41,425 bases of DNA from Acholeplasmataceae bacterium (GCA_012837585.1 DUQW01000088.1:1-41425), one strand, 5' to 3'; positions 1-9,392 are shown, counted from the stretch's first letter. The notes: a model not told the origin generated them from the letters alone. Translations and numbers: made by a program.

Positions 1-599
1 ACAACATCATATCCTTCATTTTTTGCTTTTTGAAGTCCGTCATAAATTACACTTGAAGGATCAGCAAATTGTTCTTTTGAATAAAAAGCTACTTTAGCGC
101 GATCGGCCCATATTTTTAATTGTTCGATAGCACCAGCTCTAAAAGTATCACCAGCAATAACTAATACTTTATGACCTTCAGATAGGAATTGATGAGCAAT
201 TTTTCCAATTGAAGTTGTTTTACCAACTCCATTAACACCTACAAAAAGATAAACGTTAATTTTATCTTTATCATATGTTAAGTCAGTAATAACAACCTCA
301 TCTTTTAAATATATTTCAAATAATTTATCGACAATTATTTCTGATAGTTCACTTGGATCTTCAATTTTCTTTGAGTTGATTTCTTTTTTTAATTCATCAA
401 CAAAATATAATACAGTATCAACACCTACGTCAGCTTGAATAAAAATATCTTCAATTGAATCAAATAGTTCATCATCAATACGATCGCTAGATTCTAAAAT
501 ATCTCTTAAATTATCTAAAGCTTGTCTTGAACGGTGAAGCCCCATTTCATATTTATTTGTTTTTGGTTTTCTTCTAAATATTCTCTTAAAAAAACTCAA
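1..599 (-). CDS. ftsY: Signal recognition particle receptor FtsY (partial, C-terminus beyond left edge)
   Basis: Reading the minus strand from a TTG at 597-599 gives MSFFKRIFRRKPKTNKYEMGLHRSRQALDNLRDI...VGVNGVGKTTSIGKIAHQFL...VIAGDTFRAGAIEQLKIWADR, the SRP-GTPase signature. SD-like AAAGGATG lies upstream. Confidence 0.93.
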   Translation of the reverse strand, partial: MSFFKRIFRRKPKTNKYEMGLHRSRQALDNLRDILESSDRIDDELFDSIEDIFIQADVGVDTVLYFVDELKKEINSKKIEDPSELSEIIVDKLFEIYLKDEVVITDLTYDKDKINVYLFVGVNGVGKTTSIGKIAHQFLSEGHKVLVIAGDTFRAGAIEQLKIWADRAKVAFYSKEQFADPSSVIYDGLQKAKNEGYDV

Positions 600-625
600 A
601 GGTATCACATCCTTTACCCTATGAT

Positions 626-631
626 ATTATA
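626..631 (-). promoter_or_regulatory. Probable -10 box of ftsY promoter (TATAAT)
   Basis: TATAAT on the minus strand between the sRNA terminator and ftsY; the -35 region is poor. Confidence 0.45.
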
Positions 632-653
632 TCATAATAAAGATAATATTAAT

Positions 654-683
654 AAAAAAAGCGACCCTCTTGGGGAGAGGGTC
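654..683 (-). terminator. Intrinsic terminator GACCCTCT-CCCCA-AGAGGGTC-GC-TTTTTTT
   Basis: Perfect 8-bp stem followed by T7 on the minus strand, directly upstream of ftsY. Confidence 0.85.
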
Positions 684-752
684 TAATTAAGGGGATTTAG
701 TGTGAATAAATCACACTATAGGGGATAAGTAACATCTATAAAATTAGATGCA
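654..752 (-). ncRNA. Candidate orphan small RNA (~99 nt) with three C-rich motifs, own promoter and intrinsic terminator
   Basis: Minus-strand -35 TTTACA (781-786), 17-nt spacer, TGn-TATAAT -10 (758-763). Then a hairpin (733-738/745-750), AUCCCCU (720-726), an 8-bp hairpin (698-705/711-718), AUCCCCU (690-696), and an 8-bp terminator stem (663-670/676-683) with a CCCCA loop and T7. No ORF. Confidence 0.72.
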
Positions 753-757
753 CTTAA

Positions 758-786
758 ATTATAACACAGTTTTTACAAATTGTAAA
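758..786 (-). promoter_or_regulatory. Promoter of candidate sRNA (TTTACA-N17-TATAAT, extended -10)
   Basis: Direct reading of the minus strand: TTTACA ATTTGTAAAAACTGTGT TATAAT. Confidence 0.75.
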
Positions 787-841
787 CATTAATTTACATT
801 TCAATAAGAAATGGCATTACTTACGCATTTAATATGAATTG

Positions 842-2665
842 TTATTCATCTTTTTCTTCAATTTGTTTAGTGCTTCGTTTTGGTTTATCTGTTTCTATAT
901 TTTCGGTATATTTACATTTTGGAAAATTCGAACAACCAATAAATCTACCATAATTCGAATATTTATATTCTAGTGGATTACCGCATAGCGGGCACATTGT
1001 ACCCGTTTTTTCATTTGGTATAAAGGGCATGTTTTTATCTGCATATTGATAGATTGGCATAAAGTGATTATAGAATCTACGAAGTGTTTCAGTACGATCT
1101 TTTTTACCTTCGGCAATCTCATCTAAAACTGTTTCAAGTCTTGACGTATATTCATAGTTAATAATCTTGCTAAAATACTCAGTTAAAGCTTTTGAAGTAC
1201 GCATTCCTAATTTTGTTGGTACGAATCTTCTTTTTTCGGATCTTACATAATCTCTTTGTCTTAAAGTTGAGATAATATGTGCATATGTTGAAGGTCTACC
1301 AATTCCTAATTGTTCAAGTTTTTTAATTAGAGTAGCCTCAGAGTATCTAGTTGGTGGTTCGGTTTGTTTTTCATTGAATTTTAACTTCGCATTTACAAGT
1401 TCTTCACCAACTTCAAATTTTGGTAAAACCTTATCTTTATTATCATCTTTAATAATGGTATAACCTTTAAATGTTTGAATAACTTCTTCTGTTTCAAAAT
1501 CATGATCATTACTTGTAACAGTAATCTTAGTTACATCATATTTGCTGTCTGCCATTAATGCTTCTAAAGTTCTTTCATAGATCATTTTATATAATCTAAA
1601 TTGATCTTTATCTAAGTATGATTCAACTAATTCAGGAGTTAGTTTAACATCAGTAGGTCTAATTGCTTCATGGGCATCTTGTGATTGGTCTGATTGTTTT
1701 TGATTATAAAAGCCTAAATATTCTTTACCGTATTTTTCTTGGATAAAATCTCTTGCCGGGTATAAAAATTCGTTTGATAATCTTGTTGAGTCAGTACGCA
1801 TATACGTAATTAAACCAGTAATATCACCATTTATTTGAATACCTTCATATAATTGCTGAGCAACACGCATTGTCTTACTTGCTGAATATCTTAAGATGTT
1901 ATTAGCGTCTTGTTGTAATGTTGATGTAATATAAGCTGGTTTAGCTTTTGATGTTCTAACTCTTTTATCAATACTTTTAACTATATAAGGTCCAGTTACT
2001 TCTTCTTTAATAAGGTTAGCTTCTTCTAATTTAATTAAATCTTTATGTTGTTTAATATAGTTAAAGTCTATTTTATTATATATTAATTTAATATCATAGT
2101 AAGTTTCTGGAATAAATGCTTGAATTTCTTCTTCAAGTTCAACCACTAGCCTCAAGGCAACACTTTGAACTCTTCCTGCCGATTTAGCTTTAATTTTCTT
2201 TTTAACTAAATTAGATAATTTAAAACCAATAATTCGATCGACAATTCTTCTTGTTTCTTGAGATTCAACTAAATCTATATTAATTTTCTTTAAGTTATTT
2301 AATTCTTGTGAGACAGTCTTTTTAGTAATTTCTTTAAATTCAGCTCTATTTTTAGCATTTTCATCTAAATTTAAAATTTGTGATAAATGCCAAGCGATTG
2401 CCTCTCCTTCTCTATCAGGGTCAGTTGCAAGGATTACTTCTTTACCTTTGGCTGCCTTAATTAACTCCTCAACTACTTTTTCCTTACCTTTAGTTATTTC
2501 ATATCGAGGTTTAAAATCATTTTGAATATCAACGCCTAAATCACCACGGCCTGAAGTTGCTAAATCTCTAATGTGACCGACCGAAGCTAAAACTTGGACG
2601 TCTCGTCCAACATAACTTTTGATAGTTTTAGCTTTTGATGGAGATTCCACAATTAATAATTTCAT
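842..2665 (-). CDS. topA: DNA topoisomerase I
   Basis: MKLLIVESPSKAKTIKSYVG... with type IA motifs (ITYMRTDSTRLS, IGRPSTYAHIISTL) and one C-terminal zinc finger (CPLCGNPLEYKYSNYGRFIGCSNFPKC). Confidence 0.97.
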   Translation of the reverse strand: MKLLIVESPSKAKTIKSYVGRDVQVLASVGHIRDLATSGRGDLGVDIQNDFKPRYEITKGKEKVVEELIKAAKGKEVILATDPDREGEAIAWHLSQILNLDENAKNRAEFKEITKKTVSQELNNLKKINIDLVESQETRRIVDRIIGFKLSNLVKKKIKAKSAGRVQSVALRLVVELEEEIQAFIPETYYDIKLIYNKIDFNYIKQHKDLIKLEEANLIKEEVTGPYIVKSIDKRVRTSKAKPAYITSTLQQDANNILRYSASKTMRVAQQLYEGIQINGDITGLITYMRTDSTRLSNEFLYPARDFIQEKYGKEYLGFYNQKQSDQSQDAHEAIRPTDVKLTPELVESYLDKDQFRLYKMIYERTLEALMADSKYDVTKITVTSNDHDFETEEVIQTFKGYTIIKDDNKDKVLPKFEVGEELVNAKLKFNEKQTEPPTRYSEATLIKKLEQLGIGRPSTYAHIISTLRQRDYVRSEKRRFVPTKLGMRTSKALTEYFSKIINYEYTSRLETVLDEIAEGKKDRTETLRRFYNHFMPIYQYADKNMPFIPNEKTGTMCPLCGNPLEYKYSNYGRFIGCSNFPKCKYTENIETDKPKRSTKQIEEKDE

Positions 2666-2691
2666 TAATAATTCCCTCTCTTTCCTTTATA

Positions 2692-2719
2692 ATTATATAT
2701 TCTATTTTTGATTTGTCAA
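2692..2719 (-). promoter_or_regulatory. topA promoter (TTGACA-N16-TATAAT)
   Basis: TTGACA at 2714-2719 and TATAAT at 2692-2697 on the minus strand, upstream of SD GAGAGGGA and the topA ATG. Confidence 0.7.
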
Positions 2720-2791
2720 GTTATAAAAATTTAAGTTTTTTTATATATATTTATTAAAATATATAATAGTTTTTAATTTTATTTTGTTTAT

Positions 2792-2814
2792 AAAAAAAAG
2801 AGATTACAAATCTC
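2792..2814 (-). terminator. rnhB terminator overlapping the stop codon
   Basis: GAGATT-TGT-AATCTC followed by T8 on the minus strand; the rnhB TAA stop (2804-2806) lies within the hairpin. Confidence 0.75.
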
Positions 2815-3415
2815 CTTTTTCTAAAATATTTTTAACAGGTTTAAATGTTTTACGATGTATTTCGGAAACACCATGTATTTTTAATAACTCTAAATGTCTT
2901 TTAGTCGGATATCCCATATGTTTAGAAAATTCATACATTGGATATTTTGTATCATAATCTTCCATTAATTTATCACGATACGTTTTCGCGATAATTGAAG
3001 CACAAGCGATACTAAAACTAGTCATATCTCCTTTAGTAATTGATATTTGCGAAATATTAGAATTAATATGTTCAAAATCAATTAATAACATATTAGGTTT
3101 GATTGTCAAGTTACTAACGGCTCGCTCCATCGCAATTTGACTTGCGACTTTAATGTTATAAAGATCAATCTCCTGGGCACTTACAACACCAATTCCAATT
3201 GATTTAGCATGTTTTTTAATTAAGATGGCTAAATCTTTGCGGTTCTTTTTAGTTAGTTTTTTAGAATCATTAACTTTTATTAATTCCGGATGGTAATCAA
3301 TAATAACTGCTGCAGCAACTACTGGCCCTGCAAGAGGCCCCCTTCCCGCTTCATCAATACCAGCAATAAAATTAATATTATGTTTTAGTTTTATGTTGTT
3401 ATCATGGCCGTTCAA
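2804..3415 (-). CDS. rnhB: Ribonuclease HII
   Basis: IAGIDEAGRGPLAGPVVAAAV, DSKKLTKKNR, SIIAKTYRD motifs. Confidence 0.95.
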   Translation of the reverse strand: MNGHDNNIKLKHNINFIAGIDEAGRGPLAGPVVAAAVIIDYHPELIKVNDSKKLTKKNRKDLAILIKKHAKSIGIGVVSAQEIDLYNIKVASQIAMERAVSNLTIKPNMLLIDFEHINSNISQISITKGDMTSFSIACASIIAKTYRDKLMEDYDTKYPMYEFSKHMGYPTKRHLELLKIHGVSEIHRKTFKPVKNILEKGDL

Positions 3416-4244
3416 AAGAAAGTCCTCCTAAACGATTTTGACGAATATCTTTTAAGATAATTCCGTAAACTCTATCATAATCAATTTCTTTACCTGGAAG
3501 TAGGGCGCCTTGAGTTTTCCCAATATGGTCTAATATTCTTATTGGGTCTTTAATTGAATCAAGGCGATATCTCATTTTTAGTTGTTCCGGATAGTATTTT
3601 GATAAATACTCTAAACAATATATTACAACGTCATCAAGTGGCAAAATATCATCTCTAATTGCACCCGTAATAGCTAGATTATATCCGGTAGTTTGATCAA
3701 ATTTAGGCCATAATACACCTGGGGTATCAAGTAGTTCAAACTCATCAGATAATCGATACCAATTAAGTTTGCGGGTTACTCCCGGTCTATTTTCCACAAT
3801 TGCGACAGACCTAGTCCCTAAATTATTAATTAAAGTAGATTTTCCAACATTAGGAATACCTAAAATCATCGTTTTAAAAGGTGTTAATTGACGTCCTTTA
3901 GCTAAAATTTTTTCGACTTTATCATGTAATATAACATTTCTAACAAGTGGATAAATTTTAGATAAACTTCTTTTATCAGTGGCATCAATTTGAAGGGTAT
4001 AAAACCCTTCTTTTTTATAATAGGTTTCCCACTCAGATAAAACTTTTTTATCAGCTAAATCACTTTTATTAAGTAAAATTAGAGTTGGTTTATCTTTTAC
4101 TCTTTTTAATATTTCTGGATTCATACTTGATTTAGGAATTCTAGAATCAAGTAAAATCATTACAATATCAACTAATTTTAAGTGTTTTTCAAGTTCGCGA
4201 AAAGACTTCGCCATATGACCTGGATACCAGTTAATATTACTCAT
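3402..4244 (-). CDS. rbgA: Ribosome biogenesis GTPase RbgA/YlqF (circularly permuted GTPase)
   Basis: INWYPGHMAKS..., LNKSDLAD (G4) precedes GIPNVGKSTLIN (G1), DTPGVLWPKF. Confidence 0.95.
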   Translation of the reverse strand: MSNINWYPGHMAKSFRELEKHLKLVDIVMILLDSRIPKSSMNPEILKRVKDKPTLILLNKSDLADKKVLSEWETYYKKEGFYTLQIDATDKRSLSKIYPLVRNVILHDKVEKILAKGRQLTPFKTMILGIPNVGKSTLINNLGTRSVAIVENRPGVTRKLNWYRLSDEFELLDTPGVLWPKFDQTTGYNLAITGAIRDDILPLDDVVIYCLEYLSKYYPEQLKMRYRLDSIKDPIRILDHIGKTQGALLPGKEIDYDRVYGIILKDIRQNRLGGLSFERP

Positions 4245-4248
4245 CTAA

Positions 4249-5019
4249 TCAACCTCCAAACTTAAAAATCATTTTTCCTCCAATTTGAGAAATATGAAAT
4301 GCACCGAAGTGCCTTGAATCACTTGAATTATTAAAATTATCTCCAAGTGCTATATAATAATCTTTTGAAAGCGTAACTTCGTCATCATAATTACCATTAT
4401 GTAATTCAAGCTCGACCATTTTCATGTATTCATCTTTTGAAAACATAGTCGGTGATCTATCTTCTTTTAAATACCTATTTTGGTATAACGTGTCATTAAC
4501 AAAAATAAAACCAAAGCCCGGAATAGTTTCTTTAAAACTTATTTTATCACCAGGAACTGCAATCACTCTTTTAATAATTAGTTCCTTTCCGTTAGAACCA
4601 TCACGTGAAATAATTATTACATCATCAATCTTTGGAACATAGTTAAATTTATAAATTAAAATATCTTGATTATGGTGCAGAGTTTGCTCCATAGAGCGAC
4701 CATCCACTTTTCCAGAAACTATTACATTACCAAAAATCATAATAATAATTGATGTCATTACGACCATCGGTGCAATGAAATCATATATTTTAAATTCTTT
4801 AGAAGTTTCATCTATTTCTTCATTATAAATATAAGTTTTAATGAATATATATAATAGATATACAATCGATAATAAAGCTCCAATTATATAAATAATTGGA
4901 AGCCACGCTTTAGTTAAAGGGTTGTTAAAAGTAACAATTATCATCAAGATATTTGTTATAAATAAGACTGTACTTATATATAAATATGAAAGTGATTTTT
5001 CTTTGGAAAGATAATTCAT
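4249..5019 (-). CDS. lepB: Signal peptidase I with N-terminal transmembrane segments
   Basis: DGRSMEQTL (catalytic Ser box), IIKRVIAVPGDKI (Lys box), ALGDNFNNSSDSRHFG. Confidence 0.9.
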   Translation of the reverse strand: MNYLSKEKSLSYLYISTVLFITNILMIIVTFNNPLTKAWLPIIYIIGALLSIVYLLYIFIKTYIYNEEIDETSKEFKIYDFIAPMVVMTSIIIMIFGNVIVSGKVDGRSMEQTLHHNQDILIYKFNYVPKIDDVIIISRDGSNGKELIIKRVIAVPGDKISFKETIPGFGFIFVNDTLYQNRYLKEDRSPTMFSKDEYMKMVELELHNGNYDDEVTLSKDYYIALGDNFNNSSDSRHFGAFHISQIGGKMIFKFGG

Positions 5020-7130
5020 ATATTCTTTAATACTTCCTCTAATTGATCTTGAGTTTTAATTAATACTTCTCTAGCAACTGTTCCTTGTGCCTCTGATACA
5101 ATGTGGTAATTTTCTAAAGCATCAACTAATGTTTGGGCACGATTAAAGCCTATTGAAAATTCCTTTTGTATACTATTAATTGAACAACGTTGTTCTTGAA
5201 CAACAAATTTAGCTACAGGAACGAATAATTCATCTGATAAATCCATCATAAATTTCGCTTTTTGCTGTAATTCTTCGTGTTGGAAGACATAGTTAGGTTC
5301 ACTATGTTTTCTAATAAAGTCAGTTACATCATAAATTTCGCTATCTGGAATCCAAGCACCTTGAAGTCGAATAACTTGATCAGTTTCTTTAAAAAGCATA
5401 TCTCCTTTACCAAGTAAGCTTTCAGCTCCTTGAGAGTCTAGAATTGTTACTGAGTCAACAAATGAAGCAACTCTAAAGGCAATTCTTGACGGAATATTAG
5501 CTTTAATAGTTCCCTTAACAACATCTGTTGTTGGTCTTTGTGTTGCTACTAATAAGTGAATGCCGGCTGCTCTTGCTTTTTGAGTAATTCTTTGAATTGA
5601 GTTTTCAACGTCTTGAGCTGCAACTACCATTAAGTCAGCTAACTCATCAATTACAATAACGATATATGGCATTTTATCGCCTTGGGCTGCGCCATTTAAG
5701 ATGTTTTTGTTATATGATTGAATATCACGGCTTCTATTTTCGGCAAAAGTTTTAAATCTTTTTTCCATTTCATCAACAACCCATTTTAAAGCTGTTGCTG
5801 CCATCTTAGCATCAGTAATAACTGGAGTAATCAAGTGTGGTAAATCATTATATGGTTGTAATTCTACCATTTTCGGGTCAATTAAAATCAGTTTTAAATC
5901 TTCCGGCGTATTTTTAAGTAGTAAACTAACTAATATAGTATTAACACAAACACTCTTACCACTATTAGTCGCACCCGCAATTAATCCGTGAGGCATCTTT
6001 TGAATATCTGTGTAAATATTTTCACCATCAATATCAACACCTAAGGCTACTCTTAGTGGTTTATCTTCGTAATCAGTAAATTCTGGAGTATCAACAACAT
6101 TACCGAATTTAACAATTTCTGGAACTTCGTTTGGTACTTCGATTCCAACATATGGTTTACCAGGGATTGGAGCTTCAATTCTAATTGAAGATGCCGATAA
6201 ATTCATCATTAAGTTATCTTCAATTGAGTTAACACGTTTTACGTTAACTCCAGCTTCTAATTCAATTTCATAACGAGTAACTGTTGGTCCTTTTTTCGTA
6301 TTAACTACTCTACCATCAATACTAAATTGAGCTAATGTTGAGTTAATAACTTCAACTTGACGAATTAACCACTCAGGTTGTGAGTCAAGTTCCAAATCTT
6401 TTTTCGAAAACATTTTAACGCTTGGCATAACGTATTGAGATTCAAATGTTTGTTTTTTAGCTTTTGGCTGAGGAGCAACTTCTTCTTCGATAGGTTCTTT
6501 AGAAACTTCTTCAAAGACATTAAGTTTTTGTTCCATTTCCATTGCTTCTTCAACAGTGTATGTAGTTGGAGTATGATAAATATCAAACTCTTCAAAATTT
6601 TGTGGTGTTGTAGGTTCTTCTAAAGTTTCTTCTTCAAGTGGTTTTACTGGTTCATAATTAACTGTTTTTGCTTTAGCATCTTTATGATCATCATAAAATG
6701 CACTTGATGATTGTGGTTTATTAACTTCTTTAAAGAAACCAATAGGTTTAATTAATGTTTCTTTTTTAGAAGCAACTTCAGATTTTTCAACTTCTGGTTT
6801 ATGAACTGGGCTACCTAAAAATTGTTCTCTTGATTCATCAGTAACAATATTGGTAAATTCGCTATATTGAGATCTTTCTTCAGCTGAAATTTTACGTGAT
6901 TTTTCATCACGGAAAGTATCATAACGGGTATCAACATCACCAGTGTCAACTACTTTTACTTCAGGTACAAAAACGTCAACTACTTTTCTTCCCCAAATAG
7001 GAGAAACAGGTTTAGTTGGTTTGAATTTAGTATCAGTTCTTAATCCTTCAATTTTGACAATTTGAGGAATAACAAAGATTGTTTTTTTACTTTCATATTT
7101 GTTATTTTGTTCTTTTTTCCTTCTTTGCAT
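5016..7130 (-). CDS. ftsK: DNA translocase FtsK/SpoIIIE/SftA family, no transmembrane domain apparent
   Basis: PHGLIAGATNSGKSVCVNT Walker A, LILIDPKMVEL, VIDELADLM, C-terminal winged-helix gamma domain. Start revised from 7163 to the ATG at 7130, which has SD GAGGAGG. Confidence 0.93.
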   Translation of the reverse strand: MQRRKKEQNNKYESKKTIFVIPQIVKIEGLRTDTKFKPTKPVSPIWGRKVVDVFVPEVKVVDTGDVDTRYDTFRDEKSRKISAEERSQYSEFTNIVTDESREQFLGSPVHKPEVEKSEVASKKETLIKPIGFFKEVNKPQSSSAFYDDHKDAKAKTVNYEPVKPLEEETLEEPTTPQNFEEFDIYHTPTTYTVEEAMEMEQKLNVFEEVSKEPIEEEVAPQPKAKKQTFESQYVMPSVKMFSKKDLELDSQPEWLIRQVEVINSTLAQFSIDGRVVNTKKGPTVTRYEIELEAGVNVKRVNSIEDNLMMNLSASSIRIEAPIPGKPYVGIEVPNEVPEIVKFGNVVDTPEFTDYEDKPLRVALGVDIDGENIYTDIQKMPHGLIAGATNSGKSVCVNTILVSLLLKNTPEDLKLILIDPKMVELQPYNDLPHLITPVITDAKMAATALKWVVDEMEKRFKTFAENRSRDIQSYNKNILNGAAQGDKMPYIVIVIDELADLMVVAAQDVENSIQRITQKARAAGIHLLVATQRPTTDVVKGTIKANIPSRIAFRVASFVDSVTILDSQGAESLLGKGDMLFKETDQVIRLQGAWIPDSEIYDVTDFIRKHSEPNYVFQHEELQQKAKFMMDLSDELFVPVAKFVVQEQRCSINSIQKEFSIGFNRAQTLVDALENYHIVSEAQGTVAREVLIKTQDQLEEVLKNI

Positions 7131-7881
7131 TGTCTTCTTCCTCCTCAGTTTTAATATATTCATTTAATTCTTCCATTGATGCTTCTTCATTAATTTCCGA
7201 TTCAAATATTTTTTTACTATAAATTTTATATGTTTCTTCGCCAATGATAATGATGCTATTTATGGCGATTTTTCTAATTATTATTTTAATGGCTTGATCA
7301 ACAGTACCTTTTTTAATCCAGTAAAATGGGTTAACTACTTTTAAAGCTTGCATCATCTTACCTAATTTTGCTCCCGTTGCTGTTTTATAAATTTTAGATT
7401 CAGTAATTTTTTGACCAGTATTCTTTAAGGTAATAATTTTTTTAATAGTATAACCGCGAAACATTTTTAATATTTTAGAACTTAATAATTCATCAATTCT
7501 ATCGGTAATGTAATGAACTAAAACTAATGTTTCATCAATTGTTAGTTCGTATAAAGGGTATTTACTAGAGGGATTAAATTTACTTGCAATATTATGTGCT
7601 AGATCTTTTCCAACTTCATAGACATTTTTAACTGTTGATTGTTTTTTCTCTTTTTCCATTTGTTTAAATCTACTAATGGAATCATCAATGAGCCACTGAA
7701 CTTCATTTTTATCAACATCAGCTTCTTCAACTTTCTTTTTCTTCATTTCTTTATTCATACTCTTAATAACGGCAAGAATATATAAAAGTAATAAGAGTAA
7801 AAAGCCCATAAGAATACCTATTCCAAAGGCGATGATTGTTGGGAGATTTAAATAGTCTTGTAAATTAATTAGAAAAATCAT
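7102..7881 (-). CDS. Conserved hypothetical protein with N-terminal transmembrane helix
   Basis: MIFLINLQDYLNLPTIIAFGIGILMGFLLLLLLYILAVIKS... Start revised to the ATG at 7881, because SD-like GAGAGGG lies inside the first codons of the longer ORF. Confidence 0.7.
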   Translation of the reverse strand: MIFLINLQDYLNLPTIIAFGIGILMGFLLLLLLYILAVIKSMNKEMKKKKVEEADVDKNEVQWLIDDSISRFKQMEKEKKQSTVKNVYEVGKDLAHNIASKFNPSSKYPLYELTIDETLVLVHYITDRIDELLSSKILKMFRGYTIKKIITLKNTGQKITESKIYKTATGAKLGKMMQALKVVNPFYWIKKGTVDQAIKIIIRKIAINSIIIIGEETYKIYSKKIFESEINEEASMEELNEYIKTEEEEDNAKKEKRTK

Positions 7882-8016
7882 GTGATTCCCTCTCATAATA
7901 TTATAACATAGATTATAATATTGATTACATAGGAAAATAATCGCAAATAATATGTAAAAATAATATAATTTGCATTTTCAATTATTATTATGAGATAATT
8001 TATTGTGAGGTGTTTT

Positions 8017-8823
8017 ATGAAATATTATTTGTTTTTTGATTTAGACGGCTCTTTACTTGATAGACATGGTAATTTATCAAAAAGAACAATCAACTACGTA
8101 AACTATTTAACCAGTAAGGGACACGAAGTAATTATTACTACGGGTAGACCATATGTAGGAGCTATTGATATTTACCGCCAATTAAATTTAAAAGGACCAT
8201 TTATTACTGATAATGGGGCCTTTATTTCTAATCCATCTGACCCTAATTTTAAAGAGATTAAACTTCTAATGGATTTAGAAGATTCTCATAAATTATTTAG
8301 ACTGGTAAAAGATATTACAATTTCCGCTTTATATAATATCGATGAAAAAGTTTATATTTATAATTATGACGAAAGATTAAGTTGGCTATTCCATGTAACA
8401 AAAAAGGAAGATATTATCATAGGAGACTTCGATAAAGTTGATGTTGCTCCTACGGGAATAATCTTTACCTTACTTGATGAACATCAAAGTTTTTTTGAAA
8501 CAATTATTAATAACCATTTCGAAAAAATTACTTACCGCTTATGGGGATCAAAAGACGGCATTTCACTTTATGAAGTTTACGTTAAAGAAAACACTAAGGG
8601 AAATGCGATAAATATTATTATTGATATGTTTAAAGTTAACCGTGACTATACAATCGCATTTGGCGATGATTTAAATGATTTTGATATGCTTCAAACAGTT
8701 AATCACGGAGTATCAATGTTAAATGCTAAAAACGGATTAGAATTAGCTAGTAAATATCAAACTTATTTAACTAATCAGGAAGATGGAATTGTCGATTATT
8801 TAGAAAAAGTTTTCAATTTATAA
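8017..8823 (+). CDS. HAD-superfamily hydrolase, Cof type
   Basis: FFDLDGSLLDRHGNLS...TTGRP...GDDLNDFDML. ATG at 8017 preceded by GAGGTG. Confidence 0.9.
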   Translation: MKYYLFFDLDGSLLDRHGNLSKRTINYVNYLTSKGHEVIITTGRPYVGAIDIYRQLNLKGPFITDNGAFISNPSDPNFKEIKLLMDLEDSHKLFRLVKDITISALYNIDEKVYIYNYDERLSWLFHVTKKEDIIIGDFDKVDVAPTGIIFTLLDEHQSFFETIINNHFEKITYRLWGSKDGISLYEVYVKENTKGNAINIIIDMFKVNRDYTIAFGDDLNDFDMLQTVNHGVSMLNAKNGLELASKYQTYLTNQEDGIVDYLEKVFNL

Positions 8824-8841
8824 TTAATAATTAAAAAATAA

Positions 8842-8886
8842 AAAAACCTAAGAAAAGGTCTTAACAATAAGCTTTCTTAGGTTTTT
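8842..8886. terminator. Bidirectional terminator between convergent genes
   Basis: AAAAACCTAAGAAA...TTTCTTAGGTTTTT, a ~14-bp stem usable on both strands. Confidence 0.85.
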
Positions 8887-8891
8887 AATTT

Positions 8892-9392
8892 TTATTTTTT
8901 TAAGATGAAACGTTTTTCTTCAATAATGATTTTTGCAGTTTCAGTAAGTGACAATTGCGAATTGTCTAATACGTATTTTGGATCAAGCTTAGCATCAGCG
9001 AAACCACGTAATTCTTGTTCAAGATCTAGTGATGTTTGTCCGTCTGTTGGTCTTGTTTGATTACGTAGTTGCAGTGTTTTTAAACCTGCTGTTAAAAATA
9101 CTACTTTAACTTCTTCTTGGTCTAAACCGCTAACTAATTCGTCAATTTCATTTGGTAAAACTGAGTGAGAAAAGACTACGTCTACTCCGTTTTTTAAGAA
9201 ATTTTGAATGATTGATTTAGCATTCTTTAAGAAGAAATCACTAACGTTTCCATTAACTAATCGAAACCTTGAAATGTCATCGCCATCAACGATCGCAGTA
9301 GATTCAGTTAAATGATGTCCTAAAATTCTTGCAACTGTTGTTTTACCGACTGATACTGGACCGGAGATGATAAAAAGTCTTTTTTTATCCAT
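8892..9392 (-). CDS. P-loop small-molecule kinase-like protein (AAA_33 type)
   Basis: LFIISGPVSVGKTTVARILG (Walker A), IVDGDDISRFRL. Confidence 0.7.
   Translation of the reverse strand: MDKKRLFIISGPVSVGKTTVARILGHHLTESTAIVDGDDISRFRLVNGNVSDFFLKNAKSIIQNFLKNGVDVVFSHSVLPNEIDELVSGLDQEEVKVVFLTAGLKTLQLRNQTRPTDGQTSLDLEQELRGFADAKLDPKYVLDNSQLSLTETAKIIIEEKRFILKK

Noticed and set aside
654-842. The 663-683 hairpin as merely the topA terminator
   Set aside because: Possible in part, since no other topA terminator is visible, but a full consensus promoter and an ordered hairpin/C-rich layout between topA and the terminator argue for an independent transcript.
4424-4642. Plus-strand 72-aa ORF inside lepB
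   Set aside because: Antisense to a well-supported gene; low-complexity translation and no convincing SD.
6365-6623. Minus-strand 76-aa and plus-strand 62-aa ORFs inside ftsK
   Set aside because: They arise from the repetitive Glu/Lys-rich linker read in other frames; biased composition.
7131-7163. ORF-track start of ftsK (MNILKLRRKKT)
   Set aside because: The in-frame ATG at 7130 has a strong SD (GAGGAGG) which the longer form would translate through.
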